NCBI RefSeq assembly: GCF_024509555.1
Contig: NZ_JAMWEL010000011.1
Coordinates: forward strand, 16,450-80,449
Origin: Streptococcus suis
GTDB taxonomy: Bacteria; Bacillota; Bacilli; Lactobacillales; Streptococcaceae
DNA length: 64,000 nucleotides
Direction: 5' to 3'
Shown here in pieces: positions 25,173 through 34,493 of the stretch. A program made the position numbers and the translations under genes. The notes under the pieces are model-generated. The model was not told where the DNA came from. It worked only from the letters and a program-made list of their open reading frames with translations, and ran no database searches. Position 1 is the first letter of the stretch, and each line of letters starts with the position of its first letter.

Positions 25173-25946
25173 ATGACCTATCAAGGCTATTTGATTGATT
25201 TAGATGGAACGATCTATGAAGGGAAAAAGCGGATTCCTGCTGGTGAACGGTTTATTCATGGCTTGCAAGAACGTCAGATTCCCTATTTATTCGTGACCAA
25301 CAATACCACCCGCCGTCCTGAGATGGTGCAGGCTATGTTGGCGGAGAATTTTAATATCGAAACACCGCTTGAAACCATCTATACGGCCAGTCTGGCTACT
25401 GTGGACTACATGAATGACTTAGGTCGGGAAAAGACAGTCTATGTTATTGGAGAAGACGGGCTCAAGTCTGCCATTTTTGAGGCTGGTTATGTGGAAGATA
25501 CGGAAAATCCAGCCTATGTTGTTGTCGGTTTGGATACTCAGTTGACCTATGAAAAACTGACTATTGCTACCCTGGCTATTCAAAAGGGAGCGACTTTTAT
25601 TGGTACCAATCCTGACCTCAATATTCCGACGGAGCGTGGTCACTTGCCAGGTGCAGGTTCACTGATTGCACTCTTGAAAGCTACTACCCGAGTAGAGCCG
25701 ACCTTTATCGGTAAGCCTGAAGCCATTATCATGGACAAGGCTCTGGAGATTTTAGGGACGGAGCGTAGCCAAACGGTTATGGTCGGGGATAACTACCTGA
25801 CGGATATTCGGGCAGGGATTGACAATGGTTTTCCAACTCTTTTAGTCTTGACTGGCTTCACTAAGCCAGAAGAAGTAGCAGACTTACCCCTTGCTCCGAC
25901 CTATGTCCTCAACAGCCTGGATGAATGGAGTTTTGATGAGAACTAA
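25173..25946 (+). CDS. HAD-IIA family phosphatase (NagD/TIGR01457-like)
   Basis: This 257-aa HAD hydrolase has motif I as [10 protein letters not shown] (near residue 8) and motif II as [10 protein letters not shown] (near 41). The C2-type cap lies between residues about 70 and 180. Motifs III and IV are [14 protein letters not shown] (near 175) and [18 protein letters not shown] (near 204). It is a cytoplasmic sugar- or nucleotide-phosphatase of unknown substrate. The ribosome site AAGGAGAAAG is strong, and its end overlaps the next gene by 11 bases. Confidence 0.9.
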   Translation: MTYQGYLIDLDGTIYEGKKRIPAGERFIHGLQERQIPYLFVTNNTTRRPEMVQAMLAENFNIETPLETIYTASLATVDYMNDLGREKTVYVIGEDGLKSAIFEAGYVEDTENPAYVVVGLDTQLTYEKLTIATLAIQKGATFIGTNPDLNIPTERGHLPGAGSLIALLKATTRVEPTFIGKPEAIIMDKALEILGTERSQTVMVGDNYLTDIRAGIDNGFPTLLVLTGFTKPEEVADLPLAPTYVLNSLDEWSFDEN

Positions 25947-26568
25947 GTTACAGATTATCGGAACGATTTTATTTGTCTTGTCGGCAGCAGTTCTAGGAAC
26001 CATCTACCTAGCTTGGATAGTTTATCCGATAGAAATTTCCTACCTAGGCTTGGAAAATCTTGTCTACATGAAAGCGTCGGATATTTCCTACAATTTCAAT
26101 ATCCTGATGAACTATCTGACCAATCCATTTGCAAGTGTTTTAGATATGCCAAATTTTTCCTCTTCAGCTGATGGTCTGAAACATTTTGCGGATGTGAAAG
26201 GCCTCTTTCATCTGGCACAGGTTATTTTCCTGATTAGTTTGTCTGCGGTTTTCTATTTTTGGAAAGAAGTGGTGCGAAAAGGATATGGAAAACTCTATCG
26301 AACTGTTTTTATGTGGATGGCTCTTGCTCCTATGATGATTGCAGTGATGGGCATGCTGATTGGTTTTGATAGTTTCTTTGTCCTCTTCCATCATCTGCTT
26401 TTTCCAGGTGATTCGACCTGGCTCTTTGACCCGCTGAAAGATCCGGTCATTTATATACTTCCACAGGAATTTTTCCTCCATTGCTTTATCTTGTTTTTCG
26501 TTCTCTACGAGCTCTTTTCTTTGGCAATGCTGGCGTGGACAGTGAAATCTACCAGGAAAACTAACTAG
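25936..26568 (+). CDS. TIGR01906-type integral membrane protein
   Basis: This protein of about 210 aa has five hydrophobic segments: residues 5-27, around 95-115, 125-147, one near 172-195 and a final one. A loop between the first two contains [13 protein letters not shown], a hallmark of this Firmicutes family (the Lit-like TIGR01906 group). ATG 25936 lies within the end of the HAD gene; an upstream in-frame codon at 25891 would give a polar extension unlike the family. The function is unknown, though relatives include a lipoprotein-remodelling enzyme, so envelope lipid work is possible. Confidence 0.8.
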
Positions 26569-26662
26569 GATAATTTTTCAGATTTATCATGAAAAATCAT
26601 TGACAAAGATAGTTTTTAGTAGTAAAATAGTTAGGACTTTGAAATTGAGGGGAGTGAAAAAA

Positions 26663-26839
26663 ATGTCAAAAACAGTAGTACGCAAGAACGAATCACTTGA
26701 TGATGCTCTTCGTCGTTTCAAACGTGCGGTTACTAAAGCTGGTACTCTTCAAGAAACACGTAAACGTGAATTCTACGAAAAACCATCTGTAAAACGTAAA
26801 CGTAAATCAGAAGCAGCTCGCAAGCGTAAAAAATTCTAA
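26663..26839 (+). CDS. rpsU: 30S ribosomal protein S21
   Basis: This 58-aa basic protein begins [20 protein letters not shown] and ends in the Lys/Arg-rich tail [15 protein letters not shown], as in Firmicutes bS21. The ribosome site GAGGGGAGTG precedes ATG 26663; the in-frame codons further upstream are in the leader. TTGACA near 26600 starts a plausible promoter. It is normally close to dnaG-rpoD; here galE and mscL lie between. A compact terminator follows. Confidence 0.97.
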
Positions 26840-26850
26840 TTGAATTTCAG

Positions 26851-26873
26851 ACAGCCTTCGGGCTGTTTTTTTG
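26851..26873 (+). terminator. Terminator after rpsU
   Basis: ACAGCC-ttcg-GGCTGT with a stable UUCG loop and seven T's. Confidence 0.92.
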
Positions 26874-26941
26874 TTTACTTTTCAGCCTGTCTAACTTATA
26901 ATAGGTATATAAAATATTGTCCAAGTGAAAAGGAGTTCTAT

Positions 26942-27955
26942 ATGAGTATCTTGGTTACTGGCGGCGCTGGCTATATTGGTAGTCATACCGTTGTGGAGTT
27001 GTTGAAGTTGGGAAAAGACGTTGTCATCGTAGATAATCTCTCTAACTCAAGTATTTTGGTTTTGGATCGCATTGAAACCATCACTGGCAAACGTCCAACT
27101 TTCTATGAATTGGATGTAGCAAATAAGGTTGCCTTGCGTGAGGTTTTTGAAAAAGAAAGTATTGAGGCAGCTATTCATTTTGCTGGCTACAAGGCAGTTG
27201 GTGAATCTGTTGAAAAACCAGTCATGTATTATGAAAATAATATCATGTCTACTTTGTCTTTGGTGGAAGTCATGGCAGAATTTGGTGTTAAGAAGATTGT
27301 CTTCTCATCCAGCGCAACGGTTTATGGCCTTAACAACCCATCACCTTTAGTTGAAACCATGCCAACTAGCGCAACTAACCCTTATGGTTACACAAAAGTC
27401 ATGTTGGAACAAATCCTGCGTGATGTAGAAGTGGCAGACAAGGAATGGAGCATTGCTCTTCTCCGTTATTTCAACCCAATCGGTGCTCATGAATCAGGTC
27501 TAATAGGTGAAGATCCAGCGGGAATTCCAAACAACCTTATGCCGTTTGTGGCTCAAGTAGCTGTTGGTAAACGCCCAGAACTTAGCGTCTTTGGTAATGA
27601 CTATGATACAGTGGATGGAACAGGTGTTCGAGATTATATCCACGTTATTGACTTGGCTATTGGTCATATCAAGGCTTTGGAAAAAATTTCAACGACAGAA
27701 GGTGTCCATACTTATAACCTTGGTTCTGGTCAAGGAACCAGTGTTTTAGAACTGGTTCAGGCATTTGAAAAAGTGAACGGTGTACCGGTACCTTATAAAA
27801 TCGTTGACCGTCGACCGGGTGATGTGGCAACCTGCTATGCTAACGCCGATAAGGCTTTGGAAGAACTCAATTGGAAAACAGAGAAAACGATTGAGGATAT
27901 GTGCCGTGACACATGGAACTGGCAGTCTAAAAATCCAAATGGATACAATGGATAA
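26942..27955 (+). CDS. galE: UDP-glucose 4-epimerase
   Basis: This 337-aa short-chain dehydrogenase-type epimerase interconverts UDP-glucose and UDP-galactose for Leloir metabolism and polysaccharide precursors. The NAD motif GGAGYIGSH is at residues 7-15, the catalytic SSSATVYG is near 122-129 and the YGYTK (Tyr-xxx-Lys) pair is near 148. I chose ATG 26942 because AAAGGAG lies just upstream and the protein then starts MSILVTGGAGYIG; the longer frame reaches back into the rpsU terminator. It has its own promoter region (TATAATAGG near 26898) and terminator. Confidence 0.95.
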   Translation: MSILVTGGAGYIGSHTVVELLKLGKDVVIVDNLSNSSILVLDRIETITGKRPTFYELDVANKVALREVFEKESIEAAIHFAGYKAVGESVEKPVMYYENNIMSTLSLVEVMAEFGVKKIVFSSSATVYGLNNPSPLVETMPTSATNPYGYTKVMLEQILRDVEVADKEWSIALLRYFNPIGAHESGLIGEDPAGIPNNLMPFVAQVAVGKRPELSVFGNDYDTVDGTGVRDYIHVIDLAIGHIKALEKISTTEGVHTYNLGSGQGTSVLELVQAFEKVNGVPVPYKIVDRRPGDVATCYANADKALEELNWKTEKTIEDMCRDTWNWQSKNPNGYNG

Positions 27956-27958
27956 GAA

Positions 27959-27992
27959 AAGATGTGAGTTTTGGCTCACATCTTATTTTTTA
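27959..27992 (+). terminator. Terminator after galE
   Basis: AAGATGTGAG-ttttgg-CTCACATCTTATTTTTT. Confidence 0.9.
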
Positions 27993-28000
27993 ATAGTGCA

Positions 28001-28028
28001 AAAGAAAAACAGGCATGAAGCCTGTTTC
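28001..28028 (-). terminator. Terminator after mscL
   Basis: On the minus strand AAACAGGC-ttcat-GCCTGTTTTTC, just past the mscL stop. Confidence 0.8.
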
Positions 28029-28041
28029 ACTATCTTATTGA

Positions 28042-28401
28042 TTATTTTTTCAACAAGTCGCGGATTTCTGCAAGCAATTCTTCTTGAGTTGGTCCAGCAG
28101 GAGCTGCTTCTTTCTTAGGCATTGCTTTCTCAGCTGCTTTAACAACGAAGAACATTGAAGTTCCGATAATCAAGAAGTTGATAACAGCGCTTAAGAAGCT
28201 ACCGTATTTAACACCGTTCCAAGCAAGATCAGCGATGTTTTGAACGTTTGCAGCTTTCAAAGCAGGGTTTAAGATCAACGGAGTGATGATGTCATCAACA
28301 AAAGAAGTGATGATAGCGCCAAACGCACCACCAATTACAACCGCTACTGCAAGGTCAACAATGTTCCCGCGGAACAAGAAATTTTTCAATTCTTTCAACA
28401 T
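28042..28401 (-). CDS. mscL: Large-conductance mechanosensitive channel
   Basis: This 119-aa protein has the MscL order: an N-terminal amphipathic helix (MLKELKNFLFRGNIVDLAVAVVIG), TM1 ending in GGAFGAIITSFVDDIITPL (residues 25-43), a periplasmic loop, TM2 near 66-88 and a C-terminal helix (EELLAEIRDLLKK). It forms a pentamer that opens under membrane tension to save cells from hypo-osmotic shock. The ribosome site AAAGGACATA precedes the ATG. It is convergent with galE and divergent from dnaG. Confidence 0.96.
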   Translation of the reverse strand: MLKELKNFLFRGNIVDLAVAVVIGGAFGAIITSFVDDIITPLILNPALKAANVQNIADLAWNGVKYGSFLSAVINFLIIGTSMFFVVKAAEKAMPKKEAAPAGPTQEELLAEIRDLLKK

Positions 28402-28579
28402 ATCCTAAATATGTCCTTTCATAAATATTTTACTCTATATATTATAACCATTAAAAAATATTTTACAAGTAATTTGTTTCAGAAATTTTACATTTTCCTA
28501 ATTTTAGTTTAAAATAGTGTATGCTAGACTAAGGGGAGAGTGTCCACTTTTTAGTTTTCTGAAACGATAAGGAGGGAGT

Positions 28580-30370
28580 ATGCTGTCAAAAGATAAAATA
28601 ACAGAAATCAAACAAGCCCTCAATATTGTGGATGTAATTGGTGAAACTATTGAACTGACAAAAGCTGGACGAAACTATATCGGCCTTTGTCCTTTTCATG
28701 GCGAAAAGACACCTTCTTTTAACGTTGTCGAGGACAAGCAATTCTATCATTGTTTTGGATGTGGGAAGTCTGGAGATGTATTTAAGTTTGTAGAGGAAAC
28801 GCGTGGAATTCCTTTTGCAGAAGCTGTCGCTGTTTTAGCAGAAAAAGCTGGATTTCAGGTTCAACCTCAATCGGCAAATCATTTTCAGCCCAAAAGGGAG
28901 AATCCCCATCAAGCTCTTTATGATATCCATCTAGATGCAACCAAGTTTTACCATGCCTTGTTGATGACGACAAAAATGGGGGAAGAAGCTAGAAAATACC
29001 TTCATCAGCGTGGTTTGACGGATGAGGTTATTAAGAATTTTCAGCTAGGGCTGGCACCTGATGGGCAAAATATTCTTTATCAGAAACTTTCCCAGAACTA
29101 CGATGAAGAAAGTCTGCTTAATTCGGGTCTTTTCAATCCCAGTGAGCAGAATATGATTTTTGATGCTTTTCAAGGGCGGATTATGTTTCCGCTAACGGAT
29201 GAATATGGTCGAGTGATTGCCTTTTCGGGTCGAATTTGGACAGAAAAAGACTTACAGAATAAGCAGTTAGCCAAGTATAAAAATTCTCGTGGCACAGCTA
29301 TTTTTAATAAAAGTTACGAATTATATCATTTGGATAAGGCCAAGGCGGTAATCAAAAAGCAGCGGGAAGTTTACCTGATGGAGGGATTTCTAGATGTTAT
29401 TGCGGCTCATCGGGCTGGTATTGACAATGCGGTAGCTTCTATGGGGACGGCTCTGACTCGCGAGCATGTTGGTCATTTGGCCAAGTTTTGTAAGAAAGTC
29501 ATTCTGACCTACGATGGAGACAAAGCTGGTCAAACTGCTACTATGAAGGCTTTGGATGAATTGCGAGATTTTCAGGTTGAGATTGTTAGCCTGCCTGACA
29601 ATATGGACCCTGATGAATTTCTACAAAAAAATTCAGAAGAGGCCTTACGCCAAGTCCTTACTAAGTCACGGATTAGCGATGTAGAATTTTTGATTGACTA
29701 TCTAAAGCCAGAAAATCCTGATAATTTGCAGATGCAGATTGAATTTGTGGAGAAGATTGCTCCTATTATTGCAAGGGTTTCGTCGATTACTGCACAAAAC
29801 ACTTATATTTTTAAAGTAGCAGATTTCCTATCCGATTTTGACTATGGTCAAGTGGAGCAGGCTGTCAATGCAGTTCGATTAAATCAACGACAACAAAGAA
29901 GTCAGCAGATGACTTCGCAACACGTTGAGCAGATTCAATTGCCATCCGTTCAGCCTATTACTAGACTTACTAGTTTGATTCGAACGGAGAATCATTTGTT
30001 ATACCGTATGGTTGAACACCCTTATATATTGAATGAATTTCGTTTGCGAGAAGAGTTTTACTTTGCAACACCTGAATTACAAGTTCTCTATGATTTGTTA
30101 AAAGTACACGGTGAGATTAGTAGCTTTGAACTCTCCCAATTAGAAGACAGTGTCCAACAAGCTTGGTATCGAGTTTTAGAAGAACGTTTGCCAAGCGAAG
30201 TTGCTCAAAATGAGATTGAAGATTTAGAATTTCGCCGTGATAAGGAATTGTTGCGTAAAGAAAATCACCACCTAACGCGGAAAATCCGTGAACATTCCCA
30301 TGTTGGAAATGCAGATATTGCCCTTGATGAGTTGACTCAACTCCTTGAGAGAAGAAAACAGATGGAGTAA
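28580..30370 (+). CDS. dnaG: DNA primase
   Basis: This 596-aa primase makes RNA primers at the replication fork. The N-terminal zinc-binding domain uses CPFH and CFGC (residues about 38-63). The RNA-polymerase core (TOPRIM) shows [13 protein letters not shown] (near 270) and [10 protein letters not shown] (near 312). The C-terminal helicase-binding domain is around 450-596. The ribosome site AAGGAGGGAG precedes ATG 28580. The rpoD ATG lies two bases after the dnaG stop, so both are surely co-transcribed, as in other streptococci. Confidence 0.97.
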   Translation: MLSKDKITEIKQALNIVDVIGETIELTKAGRNYIGLCPFHGEKTPSFNVVEDKQFYHCFGCGKSGDVFKFVEETRGIPFAEAVAVLAEKAGFQVQPQSANHFQPKRENPHQALYDIHLDATKFYHALLMTTKMGEEARKYLHQRGLTDEVIKNFQLGLAPDGQNILYQKLSQNYDEESLLNSGLFNPSEQNMIFDAFQGRIMFPLTDEYGRVIAFSGRIWTEKDLQNKQLAKYKNSRGTAIFNKSYELYHLDKAKAVIKKQREVYLMEGFLDVIAAHRAGIDNAVASMGTALTREHVGHLAKFCKKVILTYDGDKAGQTATMKALDELRDFQVEIVSLPDNMDPDEFLQKNSEEALRQVLTKSRISDVEFLIDYLKPENPDNLQMQIEFVEKIAPIIARVSSITAQNTYIFKVADFLSDFDYGQVEQAVNAVRLNQRQQRSQQMTSQHVEQIQLPSVQPITRLTSLIRTENHLLYRMVEHPYILNEFRLREEFYFATPELQVLYDLLKVHGEISSFELSQLEDSVQQAWYRVLEERLPSEVAQNEIEDLEFRRDKELLRKENHHLTRKIREHSHVGNADIALDELTQLLERRKQME

Positions 30371-30372
30371 AT

Positions 30373-31491
30373 ATGACAAGTAAAAAAGACAAAAAGACAG
30401 AAGTAACAACATTTGATGTACAAGTTGCCGAATTTATTCGTAACCATAAAAAACAAGGTTCAGCGACCGATGATGAAATCAATAATCAACTGGTTATTCC
30501 GTTTACACTTGATGCTGATGGGATCGATGATTTGCTCCAACGTATTCAGGATGCAGGGATTTCGATTGTTGATAAGGATGGTAATCCTTCTGCGCGTGCG
30601 TTGCAAGTTGAAGAAGAACCAGAATTATCTGACGAAGAGTTACTCGGTAGCACATCTGCAAAGGTTAATGACCCTGTCCGTATGTACTTGAAAGAAATTG
30701 GGGTTGTGCCTCTTTTGACCAACGAAGAAGAGCAAGAATTGGCATTGGCGGTTGAAGCAGGTGACCCAGAAGCCAAACAACGTTTGGCTGAAGCCAATTT
30801 GCGTTTGGTTGTTTCCATTGCCAAACGTTATGTGGGGCGTGGTATGCAGTTCCTTGATCTTATCCAAGAAGGAAACATGGGCTTGATGAAGGCCGTTGAC
30901 AAGTTTGACTACTCAAAAGGTTTCAAATTTTCGACATACGCGACTTGGTGGATTCGTCAGGCTATTACACGTGCTATTGCTGATCAGGCTCGTACGATTC
31001 GTATCCCAGTTCACATGGTAGAAACCATTAACAAATTGGTCCGTGAACAACGCAATCTCTTGCAGGAATTGGGCCAAGATCCAACTCCTGAGCAAATCGC
31101 TGAGCGTATGGATATGACGCCTGAGAAAGTTCGTGAAATCCTCAAGATTGCACAAGAGCCAGTGTCTTTGGAAACTCCAATCGGTGAAGAAGATGATAGC
31201 CATTTGGGAGATTTCATTGAAGATGAAGTAATTGAGAACCCAGTTGACTATACCACCCGTGTTGTCCTTCGTGAGCAATTGGATGAAGTTTTGGATACAT
31301 TGACAGACCGTGAAGAAAATGTTCTCCGCCTCCGCTTTGGTTTGGACGATGGAAAAATGCGTACCCTAGAAGATGTAGGTAAAGTCTTCAACGTAACCCG
31401 CGAACGTATCCGCCAGATCGAAGCCAAAGCCCTTCGCAAACTCCGCCACCCATCCCGTAGCAAACCACTCAGAGATTTTATAGAGGATTAA
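30373..31491 (+). CDS. rpoD: Primary sigma factor RpoD (sigma A)
   Basis: The 372-aa housekeeping sigma-70 factor has region 1.1 (about residues 1-80), region 1.2 with [17 protein letters not shown] (near 97), and regions 2.1-2.4 with [42 protein letters not shown] and [11 protein letters not shown]. Regions 3 and 4 follow, ending [22 protein letters not shown]. It directs recognition of TTGACA/TATAAT promoters, including those in this window. Its stop is followed by a terminator and a long repeat tract. Confidence 0.98.
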   Translation: MTSKKDKKTEVTTFDVQVAEFIRNHKKQGSATDDEINNQLVIPFTLDADGIDDLLQRIQDAGISIVDKDGNPSARALQVEEEPELSDEELLGSTSAKVNDPVRMYLKEIGVVPLLTNEEEQELALAVEAGDPEAKQRLAEANLRLVVSIAKRYVGRGMQFLDLIQEGNMGLMKAVDKFDYSKGFKFSTYATWWIRQAITRAIADQARTIRIPVHMVETINKLVREQRNLLQELGQDPTPEQIAERMDMTPEKVREILKIAQEPVSLETPIGEEDDSHLGDFIEDEVIENPVDYTTRVVLREQLDEVLDTLTDREENVLRLRFGLDDGKMRTLEDVGKVFNVTRERIRQIEAKALRKLRHPSRSKPLRDFIED

Positions 31492-31512
31492 AAATCTCCG
31501 GGGGAGATTTTT
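31491..31512 (+). terminator. Terminator after rpoD
   Basis: AAAATCTCC-ggg-GGAGATTTTT is a nine-base stem ending in T's. Confidence 0.8.
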
Positions 31513-32202
31513 AACCGCTCGCTGAAAATAAGAAACGAGCGTACTTAATACCTGCTAAGAATTGAGAATGCATGCTAACCCAGTAGTGTTTTAACCCGAG
31601 CCTAGAAATAGGAAAACGAGGCATAAGCCTACGGATAGGCTTTCTCAACGTCCGCCTAGAAATCCGAAAGCGTACAAAGTCCGGTGGCACTTATCAGGTC
31701 GCTTGCAAAAAATTTGAAACAAGCGAGAGTTCGGGGGACTACAAGGATCCTGACTTCTAACAGTTCTATTTCCCACCTTCAACAGTCTCCTAGATTGTTG
31801 AAGCCTGCCCAAAAATATGAAAGTATGCTAACCTAGTGGTGTTTTAACCCTAGCCTAGAAATAGGAAAGTGAGGCATAAGCCTACGGATAGGCTTTCTCA
31901 CCGTCCCCCTAGAAATCCGAAAGCGGACAAAGTTCGGTGGCACTTATCGGGTCGCTTACTAAAAATTTGAAACAATCGAGGGTTTGGGGGAGGTTTTGAC
32001 AGAAACTTCGCTTGTTTCATCTCCAACCTCCAACAGTCCACCAGACTGTTGAAGCCTGCCTAGAAATAGGAAGGTAGGGCTATAAGGAGCTTGACCGCAG
32101 TCTCAGCTTCCACTCCATTTCTAACAGTCTCTTGGACTATTGAAGGTCGCTAGAACTGCGGTTATTTTTAGCATTGAACTTGTGAAAAAGAAAGAGAGAA
32201 AA
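31513..32202. repeat. Non-coding tract with two tandem 253-bp repeats
   Basis: Two adjacent copies, about 31572-31824 and 31825-32077, are roughly 90% identical. Each contains a run of short hairpins with A-rich loops (for example AAGCCT-acggat-AGGCTT and CGCTTG-N14-CAAGCG) and the motif CCTAGAAATAGGAAA. Each ends with a hairpin built on CAACAGTC...GACTGTTG. A related hairpin (CGCTCG-N14-CGAGCG) precedes copy 1 and a partial module follows copy 2. I see no credible coding frame. Confidence 0.75.
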
Positions 32203-32526
32203 ATGGCGTATATAGAAGAACAGGTAAAAGAAATTCAAGAGCGTATTTTTCATGCACTAGAAGATGTGATTGACCCTGAGCTAGGTATTGATATTATCAA
32301 TTTAGGGCTAATTTATGAAATCCGATTTATTGAGGGCAAGGCTGAAATTGATATGACCTTGACGACCATGGGCTGTCCATTAGCTGATTTAATTACCGAT
32401 CAAATTCATGATGTACTGAAGGATGTTCCAGAAGTAACAGAAGTAGATGTGAGACTGGTTTGGTCACCAGCTTGGACCGTTCAAAAAATGAGTCGTTATG
32501 CTCGAATTGCATTAGGAATTAAATAA
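32203..32526 (+). CDS. DUF59/MIP18 family iron-sulfur assembly factor
   Basis: This protein of about 107 aa is of the PaaD/SufT-like DUF59 family, which helps mature or deliver iron-sulfur clusters. Family landmarks: DVIDPELGIDIINLGLIYEI (about residues 20-39), then TLTTMGCPLADLITDQI with the conserved Cys (near 64), and VRLVWSPAW (near 87-95). I chose ATG 32203 because it gives the family length; the frame extends further into the repeat tract, but that extension is not conserved-looking. It is flanked by the repeats upstream and a terminator downstream. Confidence 0.88.
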   Translation: MAYIEEQVKEIQERIFHALEDVIDPELGIDIINLGLIYEIRFIEGKAEIDMTLTTMGCPLADLITDQIHDVLKDVPEVTEVDVRLVWSPAWTVQKMSRYARIALGIK

Positions 32527-32532
32527 AAAAAC

Positions 32533-32566
32533 AAAATGGTTTCGAACGTTTGAAGCCATTTTTTTA
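32533..32566 (+). terminator. Terminator after the DUF59 gene
   Basis: AAAATGGtTTC and GAAgCCATTTTTTT pair around a nine-base loop. Confidence 0.85.
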
Positions 32567-32606
32567 TTAATGTTTGGATTTTTGTAAAAAATATTAAAAA
32601 TTATAC

Positions 32607-32635
32607 TTGTCAAAGACAAATTTCCGTGTTAAAAT
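32607..32635 (+). promoter_or_regulatory. Promoter of the polyamine-operon leader
   Basis: TTGTCA (32607-32612), exactly 17 bp, then TAAAAT (32630-32635) with an upstream TG. The predicted start is near 32642, about 410 bases before speA. Confidence 0.7.
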
Positions 32636-32641
32636 AAACGT

Positions 32642-33001
32642 GCCTAGGAAAAGTTATTATACCTATTCTAGCAAATATCAGACCTATATGGGATGAGTAG
32701 CTCTGCTATTGATCATAACCAAAGCCTACGGACAGGCGGGTCGAATGCCGAAGCGTGGCGTAAGCCACATTATTGATAGGGTTAAAAGCCTACATTTTAT
32801 AAGTTGATGTTGGGAAGTTTTTCCTAATTTCTAATTTTGTCAGTGTGGTGAAAGCACACGTCATCTTGTGAAACGGTCAATAAAGTACGTATATATTTGC
32901 ACTGGAGAGTAGGAAACGGTAGGCACATAAACTCAAGAGAAGAATAAAAAACGTCAATTTGGATTGTAGAGCAGGATGAACCCTGCTCTTTTTGCTTTTT
33001 T
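32642..33001 (+). ncRNA. Long structured leader RNA ending in a terminator (candidate riboswitch or sRNA)
   Basis: There is no coding frame here. The span starts at a good promoter and ends at an intrinsic terminator (32968-33001). Inside are several hairpins. One cluster is closed by AACC and GGTT around 32718-32782, holding AGCCTacggacAGGC and GTGGC-gtaa-GCCAC. Another is GTGTG-gtgaaag-CACAC (about 32843-32859). The polyamine operon begins 52 bases after the terminator, so ligand-controlled attenuation is an attractive idea, but an independent small RNA is also possible. I could not match it to a known riboswitch, T-box, RNase P RNA or 6S RNA. Confidence 0.5.
32968..33001 (+). terminator. 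Intrinsic terminator upstream of speA
   Basis: AGAGCAGG-atgaac-CCTGCTCT followed by TTTTGCTTTTTT. It sits between the leader promoter and speA, so the operon must be expressed by readthrough or antitermination, or from an unseen promoter. Confidence 0.85.
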
Positions 33002-33042
33002 AAAAAAGGGTAGGAGTCCATCAAGCAAAGGAGTTTTTCAAT

Positions 33043-34491
33043 ATGAAAAATCAACACCAAGCCCCTATTTATCAGGGATTGGTACAGTTACGCCGGAAAC
33101 GGATTGTTCCCTTTGATGTCCCAGGACACAAACGGGGTCGGGGAAATCCCGAATTAGTAGAACTACTTGGCGAAAAATGCGTGGGCATTGATGTTAATTC
33201 CATGAAGCCTTTGGATAATCTAGGGCATCCCGTCTCCATTATCCGAGAGGCGGAGGAGTTGGCGGCAGAGGCCTTTGGCGCCAGCCATGCCTTTCTCATG
33301 GTTGGAGGGACAACCTCTTCCGTCCAGACCATGATTCTGGCGACCTGTAAGGCGGGCGATAAAATCATCCTCCCTCGAAATGTCCACAAGTCAGCCCTCA
33401 ATGCCCTTGTTCTCTGTGGTGCCATCCCTGTTTATGTGGATATGAGTGTTGAGCCACGGATTGGTATTGCATTGGCTTTGGAAAACGAAGCTTTTGAACG
33501 AGCTATTACAGAGCATCCAGATGCGGTTGCTGTCTTGATTAACAATCCGACCTATTATGGCATTTGCTCGGACCTGCGTACCTTGACTGAGAAAGCTCAC
33601 GCAGCGGGCATGAAAGTTTTAGTTGACGAGGCTCATGGAGCTCATTTGCATTTTTCGGAAAAATTGCCAGAGGCGGCTATGGATGTGGGGGCTGATATGG
33701 CAGCTGTTTCCATGCATAAGTCAGGTGGTAGTCTGACCCAGAGTTCGCTCCTATTGGTCGGTCCAGATATGAATGTGGAATATGTCCGCCAGATTATCAA
33801 TCTGACCCAGTCTACATCCGCTTCCTATCTCTTGCTGGCTAGTCTGGATATTTCACGTAGAAATCTGGCCCTTCGTGGGAAAGAGTCTTTTGAAAAGGTT
33901 ATTGAAATGTCGGAATATGCTCGTCGTGAAATCAACGCTATCGGTGGCTACTATGCCTATTCAAAAGAATTGATCGACGGTAAAAAGGTGCATGATTTTG
34001 ATGTAACTAAGCTCTCAATCTATACACAGGGCATTGGTCTGACAGGGATTGAGGTCTATGATTTGCTGCGGGATGAGTACGACATCCAGATTGAATTTGG
34101 CGACATTGGCAATATCTTGGCCTATATTTCAATCGGTGACCGCTTGCAGGACATTGAGCGGCTGGTGGGGGCACTGGCTGATATCAAGCGTCTTTACTCA
34201 CGAGATGGTTCGGATTTGATTTCGGGAGAATACATCCAGCCGCAGCTGGTTTTGTCACCGCAGGAAGCCTTTTTTGCAGAGCGGGAAAGTCGTTCCCTGC
34301 AAGAAGCAGTTGGTCAGGTCTGCGGAGAATTTGTCATGTGCTATCCGCCAGGTATTCCTCTTTTGGCCCCTGGAGAACGAGTGACCCAAGAAATTGTTGA
34401 CTACATCCTCTTTGCCAAGGAGCGCGGTTGCTCCGTCCAAGGTACGGAAGATCCAGATGTCAACTACATCAACGTTATAAAGGAGGGCTAA
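33043..34491 (+). CDS. speA: Arginine decarboxylase (fold-III, SpeA-like)
   Basis: This 482-aa PLP enzyme belongs to the Orn/Lys/Arg decarboxylase group with an aspartate-aminotransferase fold. It has DVPGHKRGRG (near residue 25) and the PLP lysine Lys226 in VSMHKSGGSLTQSS. DEAHGAH (near 195) holds the cofactor. The substrate is inferred from context: agmatine deiminase and N-carbamoylputrescine amidase lie in the same operon, so arginine to agmatine fits better than lysine or ornithine. It was often annotated as lysine decarboxylase in streptococci. The frame begins ATG AAA AAT CAA after AAAGGAG. It is the first gene of the six-gene operon. Confidence 0.9.
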   Translation: MKNQHQAPIYQGLVQLRRKRIVPFDVPGHKRGRGNPELVELLGEKCVGIDVNSMKPLDNLGHPVSIIREAEELAAEAFGASHAFLMVGGTTSSVQTMILATCKAGDKIILPRNVHKSALNALVLCGAIPVYVDMSVEPRIGIALALENEAFERAITEHPDAVAVLINNPTYYGICSDLRTLTEKAHAAGMKVLVDEAHGAHLHFSEKLPEAAMDVGADMAAVSMHKSGGSLTQSSLLLVGPDMNVEYVRQIINLTQSTSASYLLLASLDISRRNLALRGKESFEKVIEMSEYARREINAIGGYYAYSKELIDGKKVHDFDVTKLSIYTQGIGLTGIEVYDLLRDEYDIQIEFGDIGNILAYISIGDRLQDIERLVGALADIKRLYSRDGSDLISGEYIQPQLVLSPQEAFFAERESRSLQEAVGQVCGEFVMCYPPGIPLLAPGERVTQEIVDYILFAKERGCSVQGTEDPDVNYINVIKEG

Positions 34492-34493
34492 AG

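Noticed and set aside
31513..32202. CRISPR array in the post-rpoD repeats
   Set aside because: There are two long units of about 253 bp rather than short repeats with unique spacers, and no cas genes are near.
32642..32998. RNase P RNA, 6S RNA or a T-box in the speA leader
   Set aside because: I looked for the conserved RNase P GAGGAAAGTC block, the T-box core and a long 6S-like rod; none is present.
33043..34491. Lysine decarboxylase (cadA) label for the first polyamine gene
   Set aside because: The family does not fix the substrate, but agmatine deiminase and N-carbamoylputrescine amidase in the same operon make arginine far more likely.
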